Notes under the pieces: generated by a model | What the model was told of the DNA's origin: nothing | Seen by the model: only the letters and a program-made list of their open reading frames with translations | Database searches by the model: none | Shown here: one piece after another, positions 27,846-36,862 of the stretch | Layout of the letters: each line of letters begins with the position of its first letter | Numbering within the stretch: position 1 is the stretch's first letter | Made by a program: the position numbers and the translations under genes | DNA from: Phycisphaerae bacterium | GTDB lineage: Bacteria; Planctomycetota; Phycisphaerae; Sedimentisphaerales; Anaerohalosphaeraceae | Assembly: GCA_018052735.1 (NCBI GenBank) | Contig: JAGPMT010000020.1 | Coordinates: forward strand, 1-51,548 | Length of the DNA stretch: 51,548 bases | Direction of reading: 5' to 3'

Positions 27846-28643
27846 ATGACATACACAATCCAGCAAAGACGACAAGCTGTTATGAACTGGGTTTACCAGC
27901 TCGGCCATGTTTCTGTCCGCCGGCTGGCTGAGGAACTTCAAGTCTCCGAAGCCACGGTTCGGCGGGATTTGCAGGGATTAGCCGCCGAAGGTCTGCTGGA
28001 GCTGACTCACGGGGGTGCATCTGTTGTCCGCAATTCCGATTATTCGTTTATTTCCAAATCGATGCGCAACGTTGAAGCCAAACGAACAATTGCCAAAATG
28101 GCCAGCCAGATGATTGCTGACGGTGAACAGATATTTCTCGACTCCGGAACTACCTGTTTTGAAATGACCCCTTTCTTGCGAAACAAACGCAGTTTGTCGG
28201 TCATTGTCAATTCGATACGCACGGCTCAGGAGCTTTTCACTCCGACACTGAAAGTCCTGATGCTCGGAGGGCAGTACCGTCCGGAGCGAATGGACACGGT
28301 CGGCCCGCTGGCAGCTGAAACATTAGGCCGGCTGCGCGGCTATTGTGCGTTTCTGGGCACCGATGGACTGGGAATGGACTTTGGGCTGACTTCTATCGAT
28401 ATAGAAAGTGCCCACCTGTTTGGGCTGGCCGCCCGCAATGCCCGTCAAGTTGTTCTGCTGGCCGACCACAGCAAGTTCGGAAGTCCATCCCTGTACAAAA
28501 TCGCCGACTTTGACTGCCTCAGCACCATTATAACCGACCGTCGGCCCTCCGAACAATGGTGTGCCTATCTGGAGAAAAAAAACATTGCCGTGCTCTTCCC
28601 AGACGCCGGCGTCTCACAATCACTCTTAACAACAGGTTCTTAA
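27846..28643 (+). CDS. DeoR/GlpR-family transcriptional regulator
   Basis: A 265-residue regulator. The N-terminal winged helix carries the family signature QRRQAVMNWV, VSVRRLAEELQVSEATVRRDLQGL and LLELTHGGA (about 7-58). The C-terminal sugar-phosphate-sensing domain shows IFLDSGTT (about 97-104), VIVNS and LLADHSKFG. Members usually repress sugar catabolic genes and are released by a phosphorylated sugar. It is divergent from the E2 gene across about 160 bp and 22 bp upstream of the E1 gene, so it is the likely local regulator of both units. Confidence 0.9.
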   Translation: MTYTIQQRRQAVMNWVYQLGHVSVRRLAEELQVSEATVRRDLQGLAAEGLLELTHGGASVVRNSDYSFISKSMRNVEAKRTIAKMASQMIADGEQIFLDSGTTCFEMTPFLRNKRSLSVIVNSIRTAQELFTPTLKVLMLGGQYRPERMDTVGPLAAETLGRLRGYCAFLGTDGLGMDFGLTSIDIESAHLFGLAARNARQVVLLADHSKFGSPSLYKIADFDCLSTIITDRRPSEQWCAYLEKKNIAVLFPDAGVSQSLLTTGS

Positions 28644-28665
28644 TAGATAATCAGGAGCAGCACAA

Positions 28666-31137
28666 ATGCCGAAATGTTTAATGGTCGATCCCAACGAAAA
28701 ACGCAAAGCCACATTTATTCAATTTACGCCGATTCCGGTTAATCAATACAGCAAAACCGTCAGGGATGAACTCAGCCGCTACACCAAAGAAGACTTGGTA
28801 CGCATTCAGCGGGATATGCTGATTCTGCGCACCTTTGAAACGATGCTCAATGAAATCAAGCTCCGCGGCTCCTACATGGGTATCGAGTATATGCACAATG
28901 GACCGGCACATCTGTCTATCGGACAGGAAGCCGCCGCTGTCGGTCAGGCATTTCATCTGGGTATCGATGACCATATTTACGGCAGCCACCGCAGTCACGG
29001 CGAGATTTTGGCCAAAGGGCTGTCCGCTATTCAAAAGCTGGATGATGCGGCATTGATGCAGATAATGAAAAACTATTTTGACGGGCAGTGTCTCAAAATT
29101 GTCGAAAAAGACGCTGCCGGCTCGGTGAAGGATCTGGCGATTGATTTCCTCATTTACGGCACGCTGGCCGAGATATTCGGCCGGGAAGCCGGCTTCAACA
29201 AGGGAATGGGCGGCTCCATGCATGCCTTTTTCCCGCCGTTTGGCATCTATCCCAACAATGCGATTGTCGGCGGCTCAGGCGATATCGCAGTGGGGGCAGC
29301 CCTCTACAAAAAAGTGAATAAAAAAAGCGGCATAGTCATTGCCAACATCGGCGACGCATCGTCTTCCTGCGGGCCTGTCTGGGAAGGGCTGTGCTTTGCG
29401 ACAATGGAGCAATTTAAAACACTCTGGGACGAAGCACACCGCGGCGGGCTGCCGCTGATTGTCAATTTCAACAACAATTTCTACGGCATGGGCGGCCAGC
29501 CGGAAGGCGAGACGATGGGCTTTGGGATGCTGGCACGGCTCGGAGCCGGCCTGAATCCGCAGCAGATGTATGCCGAACGCATCGACGGCTATAATCCGCT
29601 GGCGGTTGCCGATGCTGTCCTGCGCAAGCGTCAGATTCTTGAACAGGGAGACGGCCCCGTGCTGCTGGACACCATCACCTACCGCTACAGCGGCCATTCA
29701 CCTTCCGACCAAAGCAGCTACCGCGAGAAAACCGAAGTGGAGGCATGGCAGCAGCATGACCCAATTGTTCATTTTGCCAAAGAACTTGCTGCCGCCGGCA
29801 TCTGCGAGGATCAAGCCATTGACGCAATCAGACAGCATGTCGAGCAGCTTATCATCAAGGCCTGCCGCAAAGCAGTAGATAAAACCATCTCCCCCCGTGC
29901 AGACCTGAAAAAAGCCAACTGTCTGCTCGACCAGACAATGTATTCCAATCAGAAATTTGATTCCATGGAACCGGGCAGAAAGCCGGAAGTGCTTCTGAGC
30001 AAAGACCAAAATCCCCGCGTTCAGGCGCTGACCGCCCGAAGCCGGTCGGCATTTGATGAAACCGGCCAGCGGCTTAAGGACAGCCGCTGCGTCGTTCTGC
30101 GCGATGCTTTGTTTGAGGCCATTCTCGACCGCTTCTATGCGGACCCCACTTTGGTGGCTTACGGGGAAGAAAACAGGGATTGGGGCGGGGCCTTTGCGGT
30201 GTACCGCGGCCTGACGGAAGCCCTGCCTTACCATCGGCTGTTTAATGCTCCTATTGCCGAAGGCGCCATCGTGGGCACCGCTGTCGGCTATGCTCTGGAA
30301 GGCGGTCGGGCACTGGTCGAGCTGATGTACTGCGATTTTCTGGGACGGGCCGGGGACGAAATATTCAACCAATTGTGCAAATGGCAATCGATGAGCGGTG
30401 GTCTGCTGAAAATGCCGGTGGTCGTACGCGTGTCCGTCGGCAGCAAATACGGCGCCCAGCACAGTCAGGACTGGACCTCGCTGTGTGCCCATATTCCCGG
30501 GTTGAAAGTCGTTTTTCCGGCCACGCCCTATGATGCCAAAGGACTGATGTATGCGGCTCTAACGGGCACAGATCCGGTTATTTTCTTTGAAAGCCAGCGG
30601 CTTTACGGCATAGCCGAGGAATTCGTCCAAGGCGGGGTTCCGCTGGATTATTATGAAGTGCCGTTCGGCCAGCCGGCTGTCCGCCGGGAAGGCAGGGACC
30701 TGACTATTCTCACTATCGGTGCAACGCTGTATCGGGCACTGGAAGCTGCCAAGCAATTAGAGCAAAACTGGGGCTTAACCTGTGAGGTCATCGATGCCCG
30801 CTCCCTGGTCCCGTTCAATTATGAACCAGTCATCGAATCGGTTAAAAAGACCCGCAAGATACTTCTGGCTTCCGATGCCTGTCAGCGGGGTTCGTTTCTG
30901 CATACGATGGCTTCGACCATCGGTCTGCTGGCATTCGATGAATTGGATGCTCCGCCGGTTGTCCTCGGCGCACGCAACTGGATCACTCCGCCCGATGAGG
31001 TCGAAGATGCTTTCTTCCCGTATCCGTCTGATTTTCTGGATATGATTCACGAGCACATTCTTCCGCTGAAAGGGTATCAGGTTAAGCGTCCCTGCTCGGC
31101 AGCAGAACTGATACGCCGAAGCAAGGCTGCTTTATAA
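28666..31137 (+). CDS. Thiamine-diphosphate 2-oxo-acid dehydrogenase E1, alpha-beta fusion
   Basis: An 823-residue fusion of E1 alpha (about 40-420) and E1 beta (about 485-823). Alpha shows [22 protein letters not shown] (179-186), the TPP motif as GDAS (229-232) to NNN (269-271) and FYGMGG. Two departures from the family stand out: about 40 extra residues between HGEILAKG and GMGGSMH, and GDA in place of GDG, with wider spacing to NN. Beta shows VYGEE-like [27 protein letters not shown] and [12 protein letters not shown]. It decarboxylates a 2-oxo acid or cleaves an acetoin-like compound and passes the acyl group to E2. AGGAG lies 8 bases before the ATG. Co-directional with the DeoR regulator. 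Confidence 0.88.
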   Translation: MPKCLMVDPNEKRKATFIQFTPIPVNQYSKTVRDELSRYTKEDLVRIQRDMLILRTFETMLNEIKLRGSYMGIEYMHNGPAHLSIGQEAAAVGQAFHLGIDDHIYGSHRSHGEILAKGLSAIQKLDDAALMQIMKNYFDGQCLKIVEKDAAGSVKDLAIDFLIYGTLAEIFGREAGFNKGMGGSMHAFFPPFGIYPNNAIVGGSGDIAVGAALYKKVNKKSGIVIANIGDASSSCGPVWEGLCFATMEQFKTLWDEAHRGGLPLIVNFNNNFYGMGGQPEGETMGFGMLARLGAGLNPQQMYAERIDGYNPLAVADAVLRKRQILEQGDGPVLLDTITYRYSGHSPSDQSSYREKTEVEAWQQHDPIVHFAKELAAAGICEDQAIDAIRQHVEQLIIKACRKAVDKTISPRADLKKANCLLDQTMYSNQKFDSMEPGRKPEVLLSKDQNPRVQALTARSRSAFDETGQRLKDSRCVVLRDALFEAILDRFYADPTLVAYGEENRDWGGAFAVYRGLTEALPYHRLFNAPIAEGAIVGTAVGYALEGGRALVELMYCDFLGRAGDEIFNQLCKWQSMSGGLLKMPVVVRVSVGSKYGAQHSQDWTSLCAHIPGLKVVFPATPYDAKGLMYAALTGTDPVIFFESQRLYGIAEEFVQGGVPLDYYEVPFGQPAVRREGRDLTILTIGATLYRALEAAKQLEQNWGLTCEVIDARSLVPFNYEPVIESVKKTRKILLASDACQRGSFLHTMASTIGLLAFDELDAPPVVLGARNWITPPDEVEDAFFPYPSDFLDMIHEHILPLKGYQVKRPCSAAELIRRSKAAL

Positions 31138-31296
31138 GGCCATCAGACGGATTAACCAGCGCTGTATCGGGCAACAATCTATCCAAGGTGCGGGGCGATT
31201 GCTGCACGGGGGGCCTATTAATCTTAAATCCTTGAAATCAATCGGTTTTATGCCTACAATAGCCGTCTGGTGGATGCAGCAGACGAGGTCTTTGAT

Positions 31297-32244
31297 GTGA
31301 AACGGCATTTGAAAATCGCAACCCGTGCCAGTAAATTGGCGATGGCTCAGGCCGAATCGGTTGGCCGGATGCTCCAGCAGCTTTTGCCGGATTGCTTCAT
31401 TACTTTTGAAGCAGTTTCAACCAAAGGCGACCGAGATCCTTCGGATTTTCTGTACAAGTCCGAATCCGTCGGCTATTTCACATCGGAGGTCGAACAAGCC
31501 CTCTTAGACGGCAGAGCCGATCTGGCTGTGCATTCGCTGAAAGACCTGCCTACTGCCCCAACCAAAGGACTGACCATCGCGGCTGTTCCGCCGCGCGAGT
31601 CGGCCTGCGATGTCATCGCTGCACAAAAGAATCTGGACTCGCTGGATGATTTGCCTGTTGGGGCAGTTGTCGGGACATCCAGTCTTCGCCGAATCGCCCA
31701 GCTTAAAGCAATGCGTCCGGATGTGGACTGCCGGCCCCTGCGGGGCAATATCGAAACCCGTTTGAAGAAGGTCCTGTCAGGACAAATGACGGCTGCCGTC
31801 GTGGCACAGGCAGGGCTGAACCGGCTGGGTTTGGAGAAAGCCGTTTCGTATATCCTGCCGGCCGACAGGTTTCTGCCTGCACCGGGACAGGGGGCTTTGG
31901 CAATACAAGTGCGCGATGACAACCGCCGGCTGATGGATGCCGTATCGGTGCTGGATGACGCCCGGACTCGGATTGCAACCCAGACCGAGCGGCGGATTCT
32001 GGCCGGTCTGCACGGCGGATGCAGCATCCCGCTGGGGGCTTATTGTTCAATTGAGAACGGACAGGCATGCATCCGGGCCGTTCTGTTGAATCCGGACGGA
32101 ACAGGCCTGATTCGAAAAGAGCAGATCTGTCCGGCCGAGACGGCTTTGCATGCCGCTGATATGATAGTCGCCCAGATTCTGCAGGCAGGCGGAAAAGAGA
32201 TACTCGACCGGCTGAGCAGACAAAACCAGAATGATTGCCGATAA
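31297..32244 (+). CDS. hemC: Hydroxymethylbilane synthase (porphobilinogen deaminase)
   Basis: Condenses four porphobilinogens into hydroxymethylbilane in tetrapyrrole synthesis. Signatures include IATRASKLAMAQAE, STKGDRD, VHSLKDLPT, the arginine-rich GTSSLRR and RPLRGNIETR, PAPGQGALAIQ, and the dipyrromethane cofactor Cys in LHGGCSIPLGAY (about 241). I chose GTG at 31297 (315 residues) because GAGG stands 8 bases upstream and the product length fits; a GTG at 31270 would add nine residues. hemB follows by 24 bp. The hemA and hemD genes are not in the window. Confidence 0.95.
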   Translation: MKRHLKIATRASKLAMAQAESVGRMLQQLLPDCFITFEAVSTKGDRDPSDFLYKSESVGYFTSEVEQALLDGRADLAVHSLKDLPTAPTKGLTIAAVPPRESACDVIAAQKNLDSLDDLPVGAVVGTSSLRRIAQLKAMRPDVDCRPLRGNIETRLKKVLSGQMTAAVVAQAGLNRLGLEKAVSYILPADRFLPAPGQGALAIQVRDDNRRLMDAVSVLDDARTRIATQTERRILAGLHGGCSIPLGAYCSIENGQACIRAVLLNPDGTGLIRKEQICPAETALHAADMIVAQILQAGGKEILDRLSRQNQNDCR

Positions 32245-32268
32245 TGGCATAGAAAGGACAAAACAAAA

Positions 32269-33246
32269 ATGAGTTATCCTGCAGCACGGCTTCGGCGGCT
32301 TCGGACAAGCCCCTCGATGAGGCGGCTCGTTCGCGAAACATCGCTTTGTACAGACAATTTCATTTATCCGCTGTTTGTACGCAGGGGCAGCAAGATCAAG
32401 GAACCGATTGATTCCATGAAAGACTGTTTTCATCTGTCTCCTGACACTGCGGCCCACGAAGCAGTGCAGGCCGCCGCCGTCGGCATCGGTGCTGTTCTGC
32501 TGTTCGGGTTGGCAGACAAGAAAGATTCTGCCGGCTCCGAGGCATACCGGGCCGACAGCGCTGTCTGCGAATCAATCAAACGCATCAAAGACGCTGTACC
32601 GGATATGGTTGTCTGCACCGATGTCTGCCTGTGCGCCTATACCGACCACGGACACTGCGGTCTGATTGAAGACGGTAGAATCGCCAATGACAAGACCTGC
32701 CAGCTTTTAGGCCGAATGGCTCTTGCTCACGCCAAGGCGGGAGCGGATATGGTGGCTCCTTCGGATATGATGGACGGCCGCGTCAGCGTCATCCGTCAAA
32801 TGCTCGATGCCGACGGCTTTACAGACACGGCTATTATGGCCTATTCGGCCAAATATGCATCGGCCTTCTACGGACCGTTTCGCCAAGCAGCCGACAGCGC
32901 ACCGGCATTCGGCGACCGCAAAACATACCAGATGGATCCGGCCGACAGCCGACAGGCTCTGCGGGAAATCGAGATGGATATCCAAGAGGGAGCCGATATC
33001 GTAATGGTCAAACCGGCATTGGCCTATTTGGATGTGATACGAATCGCCAAAGACCGCTTCGATGTACCCCTTGCGGCTTATAATGTCTCCGGCGAATATA
33101 TGATGCTGAATGCCGCCGCCGAAGCCGGCCTGCTCGACAGAACACAAGCAATGCTCGAAACACTTATTTCCATAAAACGCGCCGGAGCGGATATTATCAT
33201 TACCTATTTTGCCAAAGAGGCCGCGCGAATCCTTCACAATGCATAA
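32269..33246 (+). CDS. hemB: Delta-aminolevulinic acid dehydratase (porphobilinogen synthase)
   Basis: Condenses two 5-aminolevulinates to porphobilinogen, the substrate of HemC encoded just upstream. The zinc site is present as Cys120, Cys122 and Cys130 (VCTDVCLC...HGHC), so this is a zinc-type enzyme. Schiff-base lysines are K195 (YSAKYAS) and K248 (MVKPALAYLD). Length 325 is standard. AAGGAC precedes the start. Forms a two-gene heme/corrinoid unit with hemC. Confidence 0.96.
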   Translation: MSYPAARLRRLRTSPSMRRLVRETSLCTDNFIYPLFVRRGSKIKEPIDSMKDCFHLSPDTAAHEAVQAAAVGIGAVLLFGLADKKDSAGSEAYRADSAVCESIKRIKDAVPDMVVCTDVCLCAYTDHGHCGLIEDGRIANDKTCQLLGRMALAHAKAGADMVAPSDMMDGRVSVIRQMLDADGFTDTAIMAYSAKYASAFYGPFRQAADSAPAFGDRKTYQMDPADSRQALREIEMDIQEGADIVMVKPALAYLDVIRIAKDRFDVPLAAYNVSGEYMMLNAAAEAGLLDRTQAMLETLISIKRAGADIIITYFAKEAARILHNA

Positions 33247-33599
33247 GCGGATTTTCGGTGCTGTTTACACAAACCTGAAGCCGCATCTTTTGCCATTTAT
33301 GCTATAACTACATCCGCATTATCGCCATTACGGTTAATGATAGTCTTCCGGAATAATTTTCCTCCCGAAACAATATGCTCTGGCCATAACTTATTATTAA
33401 AACAGCGGTTATATTTTGTCCGAAAAAATACTGGTCTTGTATTGAAAAATTTGTTCGGTTTTTGTTTGGGTTTTTAAGCCCTCTTTGCCGATATATCCTA
33501 ACGCGGAAGTTGCAGAGACAATCAAACATTTGCAGATAAAAAAAGTTTGAAGATGCTCTTTTGCAGAAATAAAAATAAATTACAGCAAGGAACGCAGGA
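33247..33599. other. AT-rich intergenic region after hemB
   Basis: About 350 bp without a supported gene. It must contain the hemB 3' end signal and a promoter for lexA. I found no convincing terminator hairpin and no palindromic SOS box; TTGTCCG and TGTTCGG-like fragments near 33416 and 33450 are not symmetrical. Confidence 0.4.
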
Positions 33600-34106
33600 A
33601 TGAATCGGTTTGAAAAAACAAAACAGGATATCCCTTTATGCAAATTTGGGCCGGGCGGCGATTATGTCAATTCCTGGTCTGCCCCGGAATCGCCGATGCC
33701 GCAGGAAAGGCATTCGCCGCTGGGAAAAGTTCTGAATCTTATCGCGGAAATCCTCGGCGCCGCTGTACAGCCGGAAATTTTGACGGAAATTGCATGCGCC
33801 CTGCCGACGGAACCGCTGAATCTGCAAACTGCATCTCGGGAGAAAACAGAGAATGAGCCCGCATATTCCCATCACACCCCGCCAGCTTCATACGCTGCGG
33901 CAGGTAAAACATCTTGCACAGAAGCAATGTTATTCGGCGACGATTGGGGAACTGGCTGCGGCCCTGCACATCAGCCGGACCACCGCGTTCGAGCACGTCG
34001 CCGCACTTCGCGAAAAAGGCCTTCTGGAACATTCAACAGGCAGGGCACGCTGTTTGACACTTACGCCGGCCGGCGAAACCCTGCTCGAGCGGGCTCAGCG
34101 GCCTAA
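33600..34106 (+). CDS. Possible small ORF upstream of and overlapping lexA
   Basis: A 168-codon frame beginning with an ATG that has AAGGA 8 bases upstream. The first 85 residues look protein-like (a helical SPLGKVLNLIAEILGAAVQ stretch around 41-59). From 33853 on it reads the lexA coding sequence in another frame, where its residues become Arg/Gly-rich and shadow-like. It may be a real short leader gene whose true end is unclear, or chance. I recognise no family. Confidence 0.22.
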   Translation: MNRFEKTKQDIPLCKFGPGGDYVNSWSAPESPMPQERHSPLGKVLNLIAEILGAAVQPEILTEIACALPTEPLNLQTASREKTENEPAYSHHTPPASYAAAGKTSCTEAMLFGDDWGTGCGPAHQPDHRVRARRRTSRKRPSGTFNRQGTLFDTYAGRRNPARAGSAA

Positions 34107-34527
34107 AACTCCTAAACAAAAACCAACCCTTCAGCCCTATGCCGCTAAGACACACAGCGAAAGTATTTTTCTTTGCGGTCGCGTATCCGCCGGATATGGG
34201 ATAGATGCCATTGAAGAAAAAGAACCTTTTTCGCTGGATGATGTGTTCGGCAGCCGCCAACAGTTATTTGTGCTTCGGGTTTGCGGCCAGAGCATGATTG
34301 GAGCCGGCATTCACGATGGGGATTATATCATTTGCCGAAGCGCCCAAACAGCTGAAAACGGCCAAATTGTCGTAGCTATGCTGGACGGACAGAATGCCAC
34401 CCTTAAACGCTTTTACAAGGACAGAAAAACTGCTCGCCTCCTGCCGGCCAATGACGCTTTTGAGCCGATTTATTCGGATTCGTGCCAAATTCAGGCTGTC
34501 GCTGTCGGGATTATCCGCCGGTTTTAA
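33853..34527 (+). CDS. lexA: LexA repressor (S24 family)
   Basis: SOS-response repressor with self-cleavage. The N-terminal winged helix (about 7-75) shows ITPRQ, TIGELAAALHISRTTAFEHV and LREKGLL. The cleavage site is Ala113-Gly114 (VSAGYG), the nucleophile Ser147 (CGQSMIGAGI) and general base Lys185 (ATLKRFY). Length 224 is normal. Self-cleavage is stimulated by RecA filaments; recA is encoded 20 kb away in the window. Its stop shares bases with the convergent DUF2617 stop. Confidence 0.93.
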   Translation: MSPHIPITPRQLHTLRQVKHLAQKQCYSATIGELAAALHISRTTAFEHVAALREKGLLEHSTGRARCLTLTPAGETLLERAQRPKTPKQKPTLQPYAAKTHSESIFLCGRVSAGYGIDAIEEKEPFSLDDVFGSRQQLFVLRVCGQSMIGAGIHDGDYIICRSAQTAENGQIVVAMLDGQNATLKRFYKDRKTARLLPANDAFEPIYSDSCQIQAVAVGIIRRF

Positions 34528-35069
34528 TGCAGGTCAAAAAGAGACTGGGTTTTAATAATCGTCACCTGATCGGGAAAAGCATGAAATGCATGGATATGCA
34601 GCTCGTCCCGACGGGCCTCAAAATCAATATAGGTAAACGGCTCCAGGCCGCCGACAGCCAATTCCGGGTGCGGGACAAAAATCCCCCGATTGCGGGCAAA
34701 CCGTTCAAGGTCATAATGACTCTGCCGATAGAGATTGGCACTCATCTTTTCAACTTGAAAATCGGTCATGTAGCTGAGCCCGCGGCTTAGTGTGCATTTG
34801 TGACTGCGCTGACCGCGAAACTGAAACCGCTCAATCAAACCCCGCTTGGGCAGACACTGATCCGGTGTGCATATCAGTTCTGTCAGGCAGGCATCTTTGG
34901 TTATCAGGGTTACCACGTGGGAGCCGCCTGTGGCCCAAATCAACGTCTCATAATTTTCTGTTTTTATGCGCCGCTGGGCATAAATCGTAAAAAGTTCCGG
35001 GTGAAGCGGGCGCTGAAAAAGGGAGAAGTTTAATTCGCTGACGGCTAAATGGCTTTTGGGTGTTTCCAT
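34524..35069 (-). CDS. DUF2617 family protein
   Basis: A 181-residue protein resembling DUF2617 members as I remember them: GGSHVVT (GASH.V), a TELIC segment (ET.AC), a KRGLIERFQFRG stretch, and a terminal HAFHAFPDQVTIIKTQS (WHAYP....V.T.S). Function is unknown for the family; the residue pattern suggests a compact beta-rich soluble fold. ATG 35069 chosen with GAGAG upstream; a GTG at 35081 would add four residues. Convergent with lexA, overlapping by 4 nt at the stop codons. Confidence 0.6.
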   Translation of the reverse strand: METPKSHLAVSELNFSLFQRPLHPELFTIYAQRRIKTENYETLIWATGGSHVVTLITKDACLTELICTPDQCLPKRGLIERFQFRGQRSHKCTLSRGLSYMTDFQVEKMSANLYRQSHYDLERFARNRGIFVPHPELAVGGLEPFTYIDFEARRDELHIHAFHAFPDQVTIIKTQSLFDLH

Positions 35070-35241
35070 TGGTTCTCTCACACATAGACATCATTGCTGT
35101 CGTATTACAGCTGTTATTATATGAAAATAGACTGTCTGAATCAAGGCCATTTTCAGTATTGATAGGCAAGTTTGTGCGGCTTATCGGACGGTGATTTTGC
35201 AAGTATAAGAAGTCAAAGACATTAGCAAATAAAAAAATTTT

Positions 35242-36093
35242 TTATGAATCGGGCTGAATCATAAAAATCAGTGTGCGGACTAGTGCCGCCAAAACATTGT
35301 AGAAAACATGTGTGCCGGCCGTTATGCCGAACCCCCGCACAGCATAAAGAACGGCAAAATAGACCCCCGCCATGGCCCGAAAGACAAATTTGCCAACGGT
35401 AAATGTATCGCCCTGATAAAAATGGCCGTTGGCAAAAAAGAAATGGTGATGCATGCTGAAAAGAACAGCAGAAATGGCCACCGACAGTATAATGGAAGGC
35501 GTTTTTTCCAATCCGAATATGTCCTGAAATACCAGCATCAGCAGGCAAATCAGTACCAGTCGGAAAATGAACTCTTCAAAAACACCGGCTCCGATGCCGG
35601 TGATCATATCCACCAGAATCTGGTTCTGTACAGGAGTCGGCAAAGCATTCACCGCAGCCCCGGCAGGCGGATTGCTGCGATTGAGCAGCAGACTTAGAAC
35701 AATCAGCGGAATCGACAGCAGAATGCATTCGCCGCCCATCAGCAGAAAATCCCCCCACTGAATCCGCCATGGAGCTTTCGAGGTTATCTGAAGTATCAGC
35801 AGAATAAATACCACCACCAGCGGCGTTGCAATCAGCGCCGTACGCGGCGGAAAGCCGAGATACTCCATAATGTTTTGAATCCAGACAAAAGCAACAACGC
35901 GCACCTGCGGCTCTGCCAGCGACTGCGAGAGCACAGCCGGCTGAATTAAAAATGTGCCGACCAGAAACAGACACAAAAAGCCCAGCAGATACACCAGCCC
36001 ATAAATCGGCCGGCTGGTTCGCTCCGCATACGAATTGGGAACGAATGCTACCAGCTGTCCGGATACTGCCCGGCGGTCATAATAACGTGCCAC
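35242..36093 (-). CDS. CPBP-family intramembrane metalloprotease
   Basis: A 283-residue polytopic membrane protein with about seven hydrophobic segments. The CPBP (CAAX protease/Abi) motifs are EExxxR as E173 E174 and R178, His215 in SMHHHF, and His262 in GTHVFYNVL. These are glutamate/histidine intramembrane proteases; bacterial substrates are mostly unknown. Start is a GTG at 36093 with AGGAG 5 bases upstream. Divergent from the DNA glycosylase gene across 100 bp. Confidence 0.85.
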   Translation of the reverse strand: MARYYDRRAVSGQLVAFVPNSYAERTSRPIYGLVYLLGFLCLFLVGTFLIQPAVLSQSLAEPQVRVVAFVWIQNIMEYLGFPPRTALIATPLVVVFILLILQITSKAPWRIQWGDFLLMGGECILLSIPLIVLSLLLNRSNPPAGAAVNALPTPVQNQILVDMITGIGAGVFEEFIFRLVLICLLMLVFQDIFGLEKTPSIILSVAISAVLFSMHHHFFFANGHFYQGDTFTVGKFVFRAMAGVYFAVLYAVRGFGITAGTHVFYNVLAALVRTLIFMIQPDS

Positions 36094-36193
36094 AAAAACT
36101 CCTGAATCTCTGCATTGATTTCAACTCCGCCATCAGTATAATCAAACTGGCCGAAAGTCAAATGGAAATTGGCGATAAAAAACAGGAACCGCA

Positions 36194-36862
36194 ATGGCAT
36201 ATACGAAGCTTCTGGATATTTATAACCGGCTTTACCAACGGTATGGTCCGCAGCACTGGTGGCCGGGACAAACGCCTTTTGAAATCATTGTCGGAGCGAT
36301 TTTAACCCAGAATACGAACTGGTCGAACGTCGAAAAAGCCATTGAAAATCTCAAAAAAGCCGGCTGTCTGACGCCCGAACAACTGCATCGGCTTCCGACA
36401 GAACAGCTGGCATCTTACATCAGACCCGCTGGATATTTCAATATAAAGGCAAGCCGTCTGAAGCATTTTTTAGACTGGCTGTTCGAAAAACACGATGGTT
36501 GTCTGGAAAAGCTGGCTGCAATGTCGCCGCTGACATTGCGCAAACAGCTTCTGGGCATTAAAGGCATCGGTCCGGAAACCGCCGATTCGATATGTCTTTA
36601 TGCATTTGGAAAACCAATTTTTGTCGTAGATGCCTATACTGCCCGTATGCTGGGACGACATCGGTTGATTGAAGACGGCAGCGGATATGATCAAATACAG
36701 GAACTGTTTCACAGCGGCCTTGAAAAAGATGTTTCACTTTTTAACGAGTTTCATGCCCTGATTGTCCGCCTTGGAAAGGAACACTGCAAAAAACAACCTG
36801 TCTGCAAGGGCTGTCCGCTGGAAGACCTGCCGCATCAAATCGAAATGGACCCTTATGATTAG
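36194..36862 (+). CDS. Endonuclease III-like HhH-GPD DNA glycosylase lacking the catalytic Lys
   Basis: A 222-residue HhH-GPD protein. The hairpin-helix-hairpin is LLGIKGIGPETADSI (119-133) and the catalytic Asp is D146 in VVDAYTARMLGR. Where endonuclease III has GRKTA, this has GPETA, so the AP-lyase lysine is replaced by Glu128. The iron-sulfur motif is incomplete: Cys198, Cys204 and Cys207 are present but the fourth Cys is not. This pattern resembles the MagIII-type 3-methyladenine glycosylases, so it is probably a monofunctional base-excision enzyme for alkylated bases rather than Nth. Its stop overlaps that of the convergent secretin-like gene. Confidence 0.8.
   Translation: MAYTKLLDIYNRLYQRYGPQHWWPGQTPFEIIVGAILTQNTNWSNVEKAIENLKKAGCLTPEQLHRLPTEQLASYIRPAGYFNIKASRLKHFLDWLFEKHDGCLEKLAAMSPLTLRKQLLGIKGIGPETADSICLYAFGKPIFVVDAYTARMLGRHRLIEDGSGYDQIQELFHSGLEKDVSLFNEFHALIVRLGKEHCKKQPVCKGCPLEDLPHQIEMDPYD

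Noticed and set aside
29698-30492. 264-residue minus-strand frame inside the E1 gene
   Set aside because: Antisense shadow of a conserved E1 fusion with good start signals.
18660-31137. Possibility that the sugar locus is a bacterial microcompartment cluster for fucose/rhamnose
   Set aside because: No shell protein, CoA-acylating aldehyde dehydrogenase, class II aldolase or kinase gene is present in the window.
33247-33300. GGTGCTGTTTAC resembling a piece of signal recognition particle RNA
   Set aside because: The conserved GGAAGCAGCC loop and flanking stem are absent.
33400-33600. Search for an SOS box upstream of lexA (and recA)
   Set aside because: Only asymmetrical GTTCG-like fragments were found; no palindrome that could be called a LexA site.
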